Part shown: positions 20,764 through 33,300 of the stretch, in pieces
How positions within the stretch are numbered: position 1 is the stretch's first letter
How the letters are laid out: each line of letters begins with the position of its first letter
From: Chaetomium olivaceum
Lineage: Eukaryota > Ascomycota > Sordariomycetes > Sordariales > Chaetomiaceae
Length of the DNA: 64,000 nucleotides
NCBI GenBank assembly: GCA_039881045.1
Contig: JAYWVB010000017.1
Coordinates: forward strand, 372,001-436,000
Reading direction: 5' to 3'
The notes under the pieces: generated by a model
What the model was told of the DNA's origin: nothing
What the model saw: the letters and a program-made list of their open reading frames with translations, nothing else
The model's database searches: none
Position numbers and translations under genes: made by a program

Positions 20764-23322
20764 CCCCATCCCCAGCCCCAGCCCCGGCTTAAACAACAAC
20801 CCGTCCGGCGACGGCTGCGCCTGTACCTGTGGCGTAGCCGGATGCCTAGCACCCGCGGTAGCAAACTGCCGACGGATCAGGTGGCGCGTCATATCGTCGT
20901 CGGCCGCAATATCAGCGAGGACGCCGTCGGGCAGGGGGATGTCGAACACGGTGGCGATGTCGCCGTGGGCGGTGATGCGCCAGCGGTCCCAGAAGCGGCG
21001 GCGGATTTTCAGGGGGGGGTGGTAGTGGGCGCGTGCGAGGGTCGGGGTCGGGGAGAGGGCGGGGAGGAGGGTGGTGCTGAGGCTGCCGGCGATGCTGATG
21101 CTGCCTGTGCCTGTGCCGGTGCTGGGGCTGGTGTGGGGGCCGAGGGAGCGGCGCTCGGCGAGGGCGATGAGGGGAGGATGGGGAGGTTGATGAGGCGGAC
21201 GGAAAGGACGTGGATTTTGTGGAACCAGCGCGGGGAGACGCAGAATTTGAGGGGCACGAGGAAGAGGATGGCGAGGATGTTGAAGGGTGGGGGGTAGGCG
21301 AAGATGGCGTCGCCTTTGACGCCCTCGAGGGTCATGACGGCGCGGCGGAACTGGATCTCGGCGGGCGCGTTGTTGACAATGTGGCCGAAGGTGGTGGAGA
21401 GCATCGACACTAGGATGGTGAGGAAGAGCGTGTTGCCGAGGAAGGCAAAGGTCACCATGAGGGCGGGGCCCAGGATTTGGTGGAAGTCGGTCTGGGTGTG
21501 TTAGTGACTAGGAAGTCAAGGGCATACCTCATTAGACTCACCGAACGCTGGATACCGGACCCGTCCAGGCCAAACCAGATGTAAATCATCCACTTGCTGA
21601 TGGTCCTGTTAGGCGTTAGCAGATAGAACATCACACCGAATCCCCGGACTACCTACGCAGCACCAAAATGGCCATTTCCCAGCCAAATCAGCGAGAGCAG
21701 GAAACCAAGAAAGCACCATATGGCCAGAGCCGACAGCAGCGCAAAGTCGGACATCATCGACCTAAGCGACAGAAACACCAGGTTGTCCGAGAGCAGGTTG
21801 AACGCCAGGCGTGGGATCAGCACCGGGGCGCCCATAGCCAGCACGTCGAGGGCTTGCTGCCCTGCTTCCGGCTTCCCAGCCCCCCAGCCGTAGACGCGGA
21901 TGCCCAGGTAGATCCAGTAGATGACGGCGAAGGTGACGTCGAGAAAGGACCACAGGTTCTGGGCGTACACATCCCTACACCTTTGTGTTAGCCAACGTGA
22001 TCGTCACTCAGCAAAAGTCGAGCAGAATACCTACCATCCGTGGCCCAAGAGCGTGGCAAACTGGTCCAGCACCCATCCGAGGGCGTAGAACGTAAAACAC
22101 ATCTCAAGGGTAGTAATGCGCGTGCCATCCCGCTCGCTCATAAAGGCCAGATACAATGCCAGCAGCACCACAAAGTGCATCATCTCGAGGAGGTTCCTCG
22201 TGCGGGGCACCACCAGGCGGTAGTGGTTGAGCAGCGGCGCCTCGCGGGGGTTGTACAGCGAGATGGGCCGCTGCTTGTACCGGTCGGGGATGATGTCCAT
22301 GTAAGTCGAGGGGGTGTAGATGACCCTCCCTTCATAGATGGCATCGACACTGTCACACGTCCCTCTACATCAGCATCTACGCCCTTCCTTACCACTCGAT
22401 CCCACCATCAACAGGACAAAAAAAAAAAGAACAAGGACAAACTCACATCTTCTGACAACTGGTACTCGCCAAGAACACACGACTCTCGCTCAAAATGGCC
22501 ACCTCGAGCGCCGGCAGCGTCCGATGCCTCGCGCTCGACGCACCCGCCTCGGCCCTCACCGACTCGGGGGCATTCTGGAACGGCTCAAAACCCGCAATCA
22601 GGATATGCGCGAGCACCAGCAAATTCCGCGGCCCCTCATTATCCTCATTAAACCGCCTCAAAATCCTCGTCGCAATCAATTCGCACAGCATGGCCCGCGT
22701 AAAGTTCACATTCTGGCGGTTGCTCAGATGCGCCTGCTCGCTGAGGAACTGGGCGCGGTTGACCAGCAGGGCGTAGACGATGGAGATGTCGTCCTGCTCG
22801 TACAGCTTGTCGACCAGGGGGCGGATCACCGACACGTTGAGCCGCACGTCGCGCAGCTGGTCGAGGGACAGGTAGTCTTCGACGACTGAGATGATGTCGC
22901 GCCGGATGCGGTGGATGGTGGTGTAGACGGGCAGGCTGCGTACGTGGGGGGAGTTGCCGCCGCCGGGGTGGTGCCGCCGCCATCGTTAGCAGTGGCGTTG
23001 TTGTTGTTGGCATCATTCGGGTGGTGCCGTAGCTTTGGCAGGAAAATACGTCGCCGTCGAGGTTGTGGGAGAAGGCGGCGCGCTGGGGAAGGAGCGGACG
23101 CCGTTCCGAGGGTTCTTGGATGCGGATGGCTTGGTGGCGGAAGCCGGTCGAGGTCGTCGGTGTGGTTGATGTTACACCACCGTGGCCGAAGCTAGTGGCG
23201 GGTGCGGTAGCGGGTGTGGTTGTAGACCCAGAAGTAGGAGGAGGATTAGTGTTAGTGTTGTTGTTGCTGTTGCTGCTGCTGGGGACGGAAACGGGCCCTT
23301 GGTTGGCCGGTCCGTCACCCAT
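20284..23322 (-). CDS. yvc1: Yvc1-type TRP cation channel, three frame breaks
   Basis: Vacuolar TRP-family Ca2+-release channel. Exons (minus): 23322-22447, 22349-22035, 21974-21657, 21605-21542, 21491-20284; all introns GT-AG, 50-97 nt, several with GCTAAC or CTAAC branches. The cytosolic N-domain (LPVYTTIHRIRRDIISVVEDY, then VNRAQFLSEQAHLSNRQNVN) is followed by hydrophobic segments: MMHFVVLLALYLAF, FTFYALGWVLDQF, SFLDVTFAVIYWIYLGI, ALLSALAIWCFLGFLLSL and ALMVTFAFLGNTLFLTILVSML. The C-terminal tail has RRRFWDRWRITAHGDIATVF, an Ala-Gln repeat and a short coiled coil (ITSRLEALEEGMERIEGLLERL). The conserved sequence crosses frames at about 23019-23021, 22934-22940 and 21171-21174. Each is repaired by one extra C on the coding strand, so the gene is probably intact in the organism. 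Confidence 0.85.
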
Positions 23323-24349
23323 GTCCTCTCCTCCGCGGTTGGCTATATCGATGTTTTGTTATTTGGAGAATTGACAGTGGTCTACTCGACTGCGTTGGAT
23401 GTCTCCTGCTGTGTGTAACGTGTGTGCGCGATGCGATAAGTGTTGGTGTTGTGTGTTTTGTATGTTTTGTGTGTTGTATGTGTCGCCCAATTGAGGTTTT
23501 GGCGTTACTGCAATGCAAAGTTGATGTTGGGAAAAATCAATCCTCTATCTTACAGATAAATCACCTCCTTCACGCCTTCGGATGGTCAATGAGCCTCATG
23601 ATATCATCTTGTGTTTCCGGGTCAAAGTGCAGGCTGGGATAGGCTGTCATTGACGTTGGAGATCCCTGCGACACACGAGATAAACTTGAGACGGGAAAGG
23701 GAGCTAAAAGGAGCTCGCTGTGCCCCACTCCTCCCTGTCTCAAAGAGCAACCCCTTCCTTGATTTTGAGACGCAGCTTTCGAGTTCAAGTTGACAATGCC
23801 ATAAAAGGAAGCTACAGTTATTCCCTCTCTGCCTGGCGTTATTTGTGACTCGCCACCAATCGCAACCCAACCCTGTTTTGACTTCTACGGGCTCGGAATG
23901 CTTATCACGGGCTCGGTGAGAAACGGAGGCCTCCATTTGATATCACGATCCCAATCCGGACGACTACATATGTCTCGGCGACTGTGCATGAGGGAGGGGT
24001 AGCTCGAGAACGGGTTGCTTGGCAGTTATTCATGCTGCTTCTGCTTCGAACTCGCGGTAGGGCCTCTCCATGTACTAACAGCAGAGAGCCCGCATACGAC
24101 TTCCCGTAGACTTTCCCATATTCATATTTCCACTCTCCTCACGTCCTGCAATATGATTTCTTTGGCTGGCTACTGACCCGTGCCATGGCATTGCTGAACA
24201 GAGTAGAGTAACTGGCCAAGATTAAACACCAGGAAACTAGACACAGACAAGTCATGGCGAGACTAAGGGGTTATATTGGCACAGAGGTGTGTATAGACAC
24301 TGGTACAAAAGGAATCTCGCATCTCAGCTCTATCCGAGTAGCCGCCCGT
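23323..24349. other. Intergenic 1 kb
   Basis: 5' flank of the channel gene and 3' flank of atp4; GTGTTGTGTGTTTTGTATG-type low-complexity sequence near 23440-23490. No gene seen. Confidence 0.5.
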
Positions 24350-25274
24350 CTATTGAGCCTTGGAAGAGACGATCCCTGCATCGCGTTAGCCATACTGTCC
24401 CCTCGCACATCATCCAGAAAAACCTACTCTCCACATCCGCCACGCTCTGCTGCAGAATCTGCTGCAGCACCTTGGGGTTCTCCAACTCCTTCTGCACCTT
24501 GGCAATGATGCTCTGGGCGAGCTCCTTCTGCTGGCGCTGCTTGACCTGGCTCTCGTAGCGCACCCACGAGTCCAAAACGCTCTTGGCCTCGGCAGCCAGC
24601 GCCGTGCGCTGCTCGAGCTCGTAGGCCTCAGCCTCCAACTTGGCGGTTTCCTACAGGAATCATACTGTCAGCGGCAAGAGCCGGAAAACCCCGGATCCCT
24701 ACACCAAGGCAACCCACCTTAGACACCTCGAACAGGGTCTTGGTCACATCAATGACGCCCGACATCTGCTTGACGTCCTCGATGCGCGTCTTGACGGCCT
24801 GGGTGTGGTCGGCACGGGCGGCGTTGAGGATGTTCTTGATCTTCTCGTTCTGGCCCTCGGCCCACTCGCGGTACATGGGGCCGCCGAACTTGATGAGGGC
24901 GGTCCAGACACTGAGCAGGCAGACGGCGACGACGGTCTCCTCATTCATGACGTAGTACTCGTTGCTGAGCGCGTAGATGGAGGCACCGGCGGCCGACGAC
25001 AGGATGGCCGTCTTGGAGAGCAGGCTGTTGCCGGGCATAGCGTCGAGGATCGACTGGGCCTTGGTCTTGGGGTCGGTCGTCGGCACATTCGAGGTGCGGC
25101 GGGCCGTGACGAGGGACGAGACGGCAGGGAGGGCGCGCGGAGCCACGGTCGGTCGCAGGCGGGCGGCCCCTTCGCAGGAGGTAGGTAGTCAGTTCTCCGT
25201 CGGCGGACTCAATTGGGCGCACATATCCGGTTGGTGTACTCACCGACAGCACTTCTCGCCAAGCGGGACGCCAT
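24350..25274 (-). CDS. atp4: Mitochondrial ATP synthase subunit 4 (b)
   Basis: Peripheral-stalk subunit b of F1Fo-ATP synthase, inner mitochondrial membrane. Exons (minus): 25274-25244 (31 nt), 25169-24718, 24650-24428, 24375-24350 (26 nt); introns GT-AG, 51-74 nt. The product is 243 aa, the usual size. The N-terminal MASRLARSAVGAARLRP is Arg-rich without acidic residues, as in a mitochondrial presequence. Two hydrophobic segments follow (AILSSAAGASIYALSN; ETVVAVCLLSVWTALIKF), then the long charged stalk helix. The last mini-exon supplies the conserved end IVSSKAQ; without it the frame would read into intron sequence. Divergently transcribed from noc4 across about 340 bp. Confidence 0.95.
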
Positions 25275-25618
25275 TGTGAAAAGGGTGGGATATCGATTGC
25301 GGGACGGCTTGACGTCGTTGTCGGAGCTTGCTGCTGCTGCCAAGGGCGAATTGAGGTTTTAACGGAATGCCTTGACCCGGCTCTTTGCCGTGGAAATGTC
25401 ACGTGGCACGACGGCTGACCTGGTGGGTGAGTTAAGCTATCATTATCAGCTCCAGAACTCCATGCTTGGCATCCATCAATTTTCTGCCGAATTGGATCTG
25501 CCCCCACTTAATTTTTGCTGGACCGAGTCGCAAGAGGGAGCCTCGAAACCGAAAAGTGAAGATCGAAGGACAACACAGCAAAATCGCGAGCGGTTTTACC
25601 TCAAGATTCAATTTCAAC
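25275..25618. promoter_or_regulatory. Probable bidirectional promoter atp4/noc4
   Basis: 344 bp separating two divergent start codons, so both core promoters and 5' UTRs must lie here. No individual factor site can be called with confidence. Confidence 0.6.
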
Positions 25619-27362
25619 ATGCCGGCTGCTGTGGGGGATACCGCAACCAAAACTGCGGGCAAACGGAAACGCCAGGAGAACGGGGATGTGACGAAAAAGA
25701 GGAGGAAATCTGCGGGCGGCGACAACCTCGAGGCCACGATCGAGAGGCTCGAAACCGAAATCCAAGAGTCAAAAAAGCACTACAACAACATTGCGACTCT
25801 TATTGAACTTGCGCAGAAGGGAGACCAAGACTCAAAAGCTGCTCTGGCCGCCTCGGAGGCCCTCTGTCGCATCTTCATCCGGCTTTTAGCGGCAGGCAAT
25901 TTGGTGAAAAGGAAGGATGTGTCGGAAAAGGATGCCACCGTAACGGGCTGGCTCCGGGACCGCTTAGCCGACTACAGGGGGGCTCTCCTGGCCATGTTCC
26001 GGAGCAAGAAGCTGGCGTCGAACGCCCTGACACTGGCCATGGCCCTTCTCAAAGCGGAAGCCCAACACCTCGGCGACCGGGCGGAAGCAGTGTTTCCCCG
26101 GTACTTCTTTTCGGATATCGTCGCCAGTCTCCTCGAATCTCCTGTTGAGCAGCTATTGGAGGAATTCTCGGAGAAGTTCGTGGATGAGTACCACGATATC
26201 CGTTTTTACACCTTCGAGGCCATCAAGTAGGTTGTCTCGCTTTTACTGGCCCCGGACAGTGTGTTAACAATGAATAGGACCTATTTAACAGAGCGAGAAC
26301 ATTCTGTGGACGAAGACATCCGGAACACGGTGTTTGAGGTGCTGATCAGCATGGAGGACGTGCCCGAGTCGAACGACGACCTGGAGGAGTTCTACATCGA
26401 GCCGCCCCAAAAGAAGAAGCATCCGCTGCGCTCGCTGTCTCAGCACAAGAAACAGGCCCAAGAGGCATGGTTGGCGCTCATGCATCTTGGCCTGAGCAAG
26501 GAGCAGAGGAAAAAGGTACTGGAAGCCATGGCCGCGTCTATTGCTCCCTGGTTCACTCAACCCGAGCTGCTCATGGATTTCCTGACCGACTGCTACAACT
26601 CGGGCGGCTCCATATCACTCCTCGCCCTGTCGGGGGTATTTTACCTGATGCAGGAGCGCAATCTCGACTACCCGGAGTTCTTCACCAAGCTCTACTCGTT
26701 GCTCGACGCCGATATCCTCCACTCCAAGCACCGCTCGCGCTTCTTGCGCCTGCTTGACACCTTCCTCGGGTCCTCCCATTTGCCCGCAGTGATGGTGGCC
26801 AGCTTCATCAAGCGGTTGGCCCGTCTAGCGCTAAATGCACCGCCGAGTGCCATTGTGATTATCGTTCCCTGGTTCTATAACCTTTTCAAAAAGCACCCTC
26901 TCACGACCTTTATGATGCACCGTGTGCCTCGGAGCAAGGAAGAGAAGGATCTGCTGGAGACGGAAGGCTTGGATGACCCCTTTCTACCGGACGAGAAAGA
27001 CCCGATGGAGACGCACGCCATCGACAGCTGTCTATGGGAAATTGTGCAGCTGCAGTCCCACTACCACCCCAACGTCGCCACAATCGCCAAAATCATTTCG
27101 GAACAGTTCACCAAGCAGGCGTACAGTCTTGAGGACTTCTTGGACCACTCTTATGGCAGTGTAAGTGTTTCTCAACAGGGTAGCAGCTGAACCAAGCTAA
27201 CAGACGGCCGCATAGCTCCTCGAGGCTGAAATAAGCAAGGAAGTCAAGAAGCCACCAGTCGTCGAGTACATGATTCCGAAGAGAATATTCACCAAAGCTG
27301 ATGGGGCTTCAGAGGAGACGGACAGCTTGCTCGTCAGTCTGTGGGATTTTGGTTCGTCATAG
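25619..27362 (+). CDS. noc4: Nucleolar complex protein Noc4
   Basis: CBF/Mak21-family protein that with Nop14 promotes 40S subunit maturation and export from the nucleolus. Exons 25619-26226, 26278-27160, 27216-27362; introns 26227-26277 (GTAGGT...GAATAG) and 27161-27215 (GTAAGT, branch AGCTAAC). The product is 545 aa, close to family length. The N-terminus is basic (GKRKRQ, KKRRKS), a likely nuclear/nucleolar signal. The CBF domain is in exon 2 (LALSGVFYLMQERNLDYPEFFTKLY, then HSKHRSRFLRLLDTFL, SFIKRLARLAL, WFYNLFKKHP). The conserved C-terminal motif SLWDFGS ends the protein. The start is the ATG after an in-frame upstream stretch without Met. Confidence 0.95.
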
Positions 27363-30300
27363 GGTTTTCTCTATCTCATCTACTGGACCTCCCCGGATCG
27401 GAAGCCAAAGGGCCTCCTCATTCTTCTCCCCGAAGGCTCATGACTTCATGCAACGTTCCAAGATACACCGCTAGGCACGTGTTGCCGTCGCACAACCATG
27501 TCTCGAAAACCGGCCATGCAGGCGGGTGTGCACTGCATGTCCGTTTGAGGACGGAGAGTTGAGGACAGTGTCCGGCCCGCCGACGCCAACCCGACGGCCC
27601 CTTCCGACGGTACACACTGCTTGTTACGGCATTGGGAACATGAATGGCGCGGCCCCTAAGTACGGCAAGCTCTGAAGTTGCTCATGGCTGCTGCAGGTGA
27701 GGGGTAGCGTGCCCCTCGGGTGAAGCACCCGGTGACACCGATGAGCTTCCGGACCTCTGCCGGGTGGTCGCTCACGCCTCACTTTTTTATGGGAGGCAGA
27801 TTCGGTGGAACAGTGGCACGAGGTGCCCTAGAACCCCTCTTTTGTGTCCCTCGGAGCCGCAGCACGACTCCTGACCGGGACGAGCAGCCCACCTCGCCAT
27901 GTTGCCGGGTGGTTTCACGACAGTCCCCGCAGATCTAAGGTTGAGGTTACCCCTATTCTACCGTTAGTCACGTTGACCATCAGAGCGATTTGTCATTCCA
28001 CGATACTCCTCCCCTGAGTTTAGGCCGCGCAACCAAATAATACATGTGTTACGGGCTTGCGCCCTGGTGTTCCGTTTCTACTTCACTTTTGCGTTTTGGG
28101 TCGTTGACTTCTACCGTCCCCAGGTCTCAGCCGGAAGCGCTGAGCTTGGTTCGGATGCACCTTGAAGCGCCAGGATCCTGCTTGCATGTGCATGGCGTTG
28201 CTTACTCCGCCAATCGAGCAGAGCCTCACAACGTCCGGGTGAGGATTTGTTTGTTTACCAACAGCCACTATCGTAGCCAACCGCTGCGTGCGTCGTTTTT
28301 CTGGAGGGCGGCAGGAAAAGCAGCCTGCGCTCGTCCCCAAGCAAGCCCCATCATCGCCATCACCATCCGACCACCCCCCTCGGATAGAGTAGACATCCCC
28401 CGACTTCGCGCAGTGGCTCATCGATCGACACAAGAACCGTCCCTCACAACCACTAGCCCAGCTCTCCCCCAAAACCGAATCAGCGTCAACCCCAAATTGC
28501 TGCGCCATCATCCATCCCGCACCATTCCCACCCCGTGGTCCCCGTGCTGCCCTTCCCTCCACCTATCAGTTCCCTCATCTTCACAAGACGTCCCCGAGCT
28601 GAGACTCTCCCCCAGAGCCTTGGACCATTCGCATTTGCGCTCCCACACCCTGCCCACCCACACATTCAGCCTCGCTCGCTCACAAACCCTCACCCCCCGC
28701 CTCACTTCGACCTACGCGTCCTGACAATCATCCCACTCATCCACCGCGAATAGAAGGAGAGCAGAGCAAGCCCCTTTCCATCGGAACGAGCACCCCGCTC
28801 CCCCGCGCCCCAGGTACATCCATTACATACATTCAATCATCCAACCAGACGGCAGGCAGGTACACACAGCCAAGTACCTCCACCAGAGTGTACAAGCCCG
28901 CCAGGTACACACAGGCAGGCAGACACGGGCACGGACCGGAGAAGCAGCAGGCAGCGCAGACAGACAGACAACCTCCCCCAAGATGAAAGGATCATCGGGC
29001 ATCAATCCCATCCCCATCCCCAATCTCCAATCTCACTTTTCCTCACCTCTCAACTCGTCGCCGCATTCAACTTACGAAGTAGCGGTCAAGGGCAAGAGCA
29101 AGGCAAGGTAATCAAGAAACTAATTAACAAGGATCCGGCGTTTCACCCAGAGAGCCGCAAGGCAAGGCAAGGCGGCCAGCCCGGCAAGGATAAGGGGGCC
29201 AAAAGGCAGGGACAAGGTACACAGTAAAAAGAAAAAAAGGCCCATGAAACGCTGCACGATTGATTGATCGGTGGAATGGGGGATGGATGGGGACCCCGGG
29301 GGCCCTTTCCCACGCGGGCGGATGGCACAGCGCCACAGCTCTGGAGCCTTTGTAGGGCGCAGCCTGGGCCATATCTGACATACATGCAGACAGACAGATT
29401 CATGGTTACTTTTTGCAACGGGCGGTAGGTATGGAAGGGGCGCAGACACGGGAGGTTGGTGGTTTGTTGCTATTGCTATTATCTCCATAGCGGCTCGCTT
29501 TCCTATCATCCCAGCCCAACCGCCTTGGACCAAGCAGAAGTAGAAAAAAATGGGAGATCCGAGGATGGTACACTACACTGTCCGTCCATACGAAGTAGTT
29601 ATTGGAGACTTACGATGATAGGCAATGCAAATGACCGGCAGGCAGGTCTGTCTCACAAACCCAGACACTCCCCCGCCCCCACCACTAGCCCAGCCTAGCC
29701 CACAACCCACGAGGGAGCGAGGGAGCGAGGGGAGACGAGGGAGACAAGACGAAAGGGGGAAACCGGAAACCGGAAAACCCACCGCCCCTTTCACCGACTT
29801 CCCTTCGGGGTCCAACCTACCTTGGTACGCTCCTCCCCGCCCCACCCCAGTCCGACCCCACCCCGTCCCTCCGTCCAAGCACGTCCCCGTTCGGTCCCCG
29901 GATGCCCCCGTATCGGCGTTTCTTGGCCCGGCCGGACCGCGGCAGGCTCGTTTCCCCCGCATCGCAGAGCGCGGGTCAGGTTGGTTCAATTCAGCTGGGC
30001 ATGCCGAGCGCGCAGAAATTGAGCAATCTTGTGCATGGGCGGTGAAGGGAATCCGTCTGCCTGCCTGCTGCGTGCTCGCCGACCAACCCGCGCCCGCCGC
30101 CCACTTCCGTGCCGCGTCTTTTCCCGTCCGAAGTCGCCCCCCGTCCCCCAGCCCGCGCGTCGTCCGGAGCTCCCGTGGTAGGCCGGTCGGGAGTGAGGGG
30201 GGGGGTCCTTGCGTTCAGCTCGTGAATGTCTCACTGGTTACGTCGATGGGGACATCAACCCCACGATCCAAGACCGACGATCTGACTCATCTGTTCCCGC

Positions 30301-33300
30301 CGCTTTTTGCCCACTGCCCACTGACCACCCATGCCCCCCTCCGAAACCCCCCGGAAGAGGTCGGCAATCCGATCCCGCCGGTACAGATTCGGTCATTAGT
30401 GTCGGCCTAGTGTAGCTTTGTCGATCCGGCCGGTCTGGGTAGGGTGTGCAAAACCCAAATCCAAACCCACCCCGGCCGAGGCACGGGACAAGGGCAAGGG
30501 ATCGGGAAGGGAAGGGAGGGGGAAAGAGGAAAAAAGGTCGAAAAAGTCAGAAGCAAAGATCCACATGGCCTCAAACCGATCCTCGGGATTGCTTGGCCCC
30601 AGGGGTGTAAAACGCCGCCGGGCGCCCGGGTCGGTGCTGCGGTTCCGAAACTTCTTCACCGCTACTCCCCGATCCACGACGCGCGATATCAACAACATGG
30701 GTTGGGGTTTCGAGATTTCCGAATCGCCCAAAAAAGTGGTTACCTGGGCCAAAACGGAGAGGGCACTGATCCAAACGGGCGGTGACTGGACGAAAAATCG
30801 GGAAAAATCTAAGTATATCGCATCGTATTGCCACAGCCCGGATAATGATGTTGTTGGTGGTGTCTCGCGGGCGGCTGCGCCTTCGGGATACTGACGCCAC
30901 CACCATGACTGGCCGGGCACCTGGCTCACTCTAAACAAACAAACGACGGACAATCGAATGACGGTCAACCGTATCCAGATTATGGGATTCCGAAAGGGCA
31001 AGACCGCCGCTTTCACCGCGTCAGCGGCGACGGGCTCTGCAAGAGGCCCCTCAAGCTGCACTCCACTGCGCTGCACTGCATGTTGCACGTTGAATAGCTG
31101 CAGCTTGCCGCCAAGCAGAGCGGATATGGTCTCGCGCGGCGGGCCCATAACCTCGTTAGAGCTGCATGTTTTTCCTGCAGGCTGCAGGAATCGCGAGACC
31201 AACGACCCATACTTCCGGATCGAGACGCCAAACCCAGTCTCGTGAGCCTGTTCTGGCCCAGCCGAGCAAAAATCGTCGGGGAGACCGCGTCATGGACTTC
31301 TGTTTGCGGTTCACCGCCTGAGATAATTTCCCGATGGCCTGGCTTGGTGCATCAACTCGCCGTCTCCTTCATGAACATCATCGCGATTTCGCCATGGACA
31401 CTGGTGGAGCTTGGTAGGCAGGATGGTAATCTTTCTCACCGCTCGTAGGAGCTGATGAGCTCGGTGTTGCGACGTCGGGATCCAGGACGAGTGCTTCAGC
31501 CGGTTGGATGGGACCTGTAGCAAGTTGCACTAGGAAGTTGGACTCGCCGGAAGAGGTCGTAACATTGTGGTATCCTGTAGAACAATGGATGAAGGTTGAA
31601 AAGTGGATGTGCTCGAAACCGGGATCGAGGAACACCGGGAGAGCACTTGCTCCTGAATGCTCCTGAAATCACAACCATGAGTATGAGTCAGTCGTGCTGC
31701 AGATAGGAGCGGGCGTCGGGAGGTTTGCGGGACCGCCTGACACGACGTCCTGCCCCAGAAATAGGTAACAAATAGGAATATTTCCCAGTGACACCCCTGA
31801 CAAAAAAGGCACCAGCTTTGCACTCGCCATCCTGCAGCGAGCATGTGGGCATGCTGAAGGAGTCTCTGGACGAAAGCGTATTGGCAGAACCATGCCGTTG
31901 GGCAGGAAACTGACACTTGGTTCGACCCCGGTTGCGCCCCTCGAGATCGAATCCGACGAGATCCTGGGCCACAGAGTTGGGCCTTGATCGCTGGGGCGTC
32001 AAGCGTCCGGGTATTGCATGCATGCAGACGACGTCTGACGGGCCGGGCGTGGAAGAGGGACCAGAGGCTGTTTCGAAGCTCGAGACTGGAACCAACAAAT
32101 ATTGCATCCGCAGACAGGAGACAGGTCGATCGATGCACATGCAGCAGTCGTTTAAGATTCTCGGCAAAGGCAGTTTCCCAGAGCGCCGGAACCGCGGCCT
32201 TCACGCGTGGGTGAGCCCAGGTGAGTCACTCTGATTCGGGGGAGCTCAGGGATATCGAGACGGTTAGCTGTATCATGGCGGATGGGCTGTCTCGGGGCAG
32301 TGATTGGTGGGAGCTCGCACTCCCGAGTCTCTGGAACGGTTTCGCAGCCAGCCCAGTTTGGCACACTTTTTGTTTGTGTAGCGCTGCTCGTGCTACGAAG
32401 TCGATCGATCAGGGCAGACCAGGGCACGAAAGCAGCCCTCTCTAAGGCAAGCAACCAACATCTCCGTAGGCATATCCAGGAACTCATCCGAAATGCCGGC
32501 CATGGAATGGATAACGCCTCGGATCACGCCTCTTTTCCAGGTCTAGTAGGATGGGATCTCCATGGCGGCTAAGGCGGGGGAGTAACTAGCTGGGCCCAGG
32601 GATTCCTCAAGAGTGCCCTGGCCGAGCTGATCGGGAGCGAGGTCGTGCTTTCAGGGTCACATCTCCAGTAAAGTGAGGTGAATTGTCGCCGGCGCCATTG
32701 GGCGTGAGGCTCGCCGTCCAGAGGAAGTCGTCGACAGCTGACCAGCGACAGGCAGGCGAAACGGGGAGTGGGGACTTTGCAGCGCCCCTGGCGACTACTG
32801 AAGTCGTAGTGTGGTACTACCTAGGAGTGTAGTGTTTGGGACCGGCTCGCGATCCGGACAGGACGCGTTCCTTTCGCGTGCCCGGAGACCAGAAACACAC
32901 CGACTTCTTGTGTTGGGTATGGACGAAGGGACGCGGGGCTCTGTTTGGGTCGACATGGCGCGGGCCTCGAGTATGCGGCCATGCGCACACCGGGTCTGGG
33001 CAGGCGCCGCGAGTGGCCAGACGGCGTGTTAGCAGCTGCAAGCGCTCCGTTCTCCATCCAGTGGGCGTGGCGACAAACGAAAGAGAGCGCGAGTTGAGGA
33101 ACAGAAGTGGAGTTGCTGAACCATCAACGCGCTGCACCCAGCCACCGCATTTTTTGCATTGGTGCGTGGGTGCGAACCGTTTTCTGTTTTTCTGTTTTTT
33201 TGTCAGATTGTTTGGCTCAATCGGGAGATGGAAGCGCGGTGGTCGAAAATAGGAAAGCCGCGATGGATTCAAAACAATCCCATGAATGGATGCACCGGAT

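Noticed and set aside
30396..31202. Minus-strand 268-codon ORF in the gene desert
   Set aside because: No recognisable motif, random-looking composition and no intron signals joining it to other exons.
31530..32204. Minus-strand 224-codon ORF
   Set aside because: High Cys/Ser/Arg from GC-rich antisense-like sequence, no family resemblance, and overlapping ORFs of similar length on other frames.
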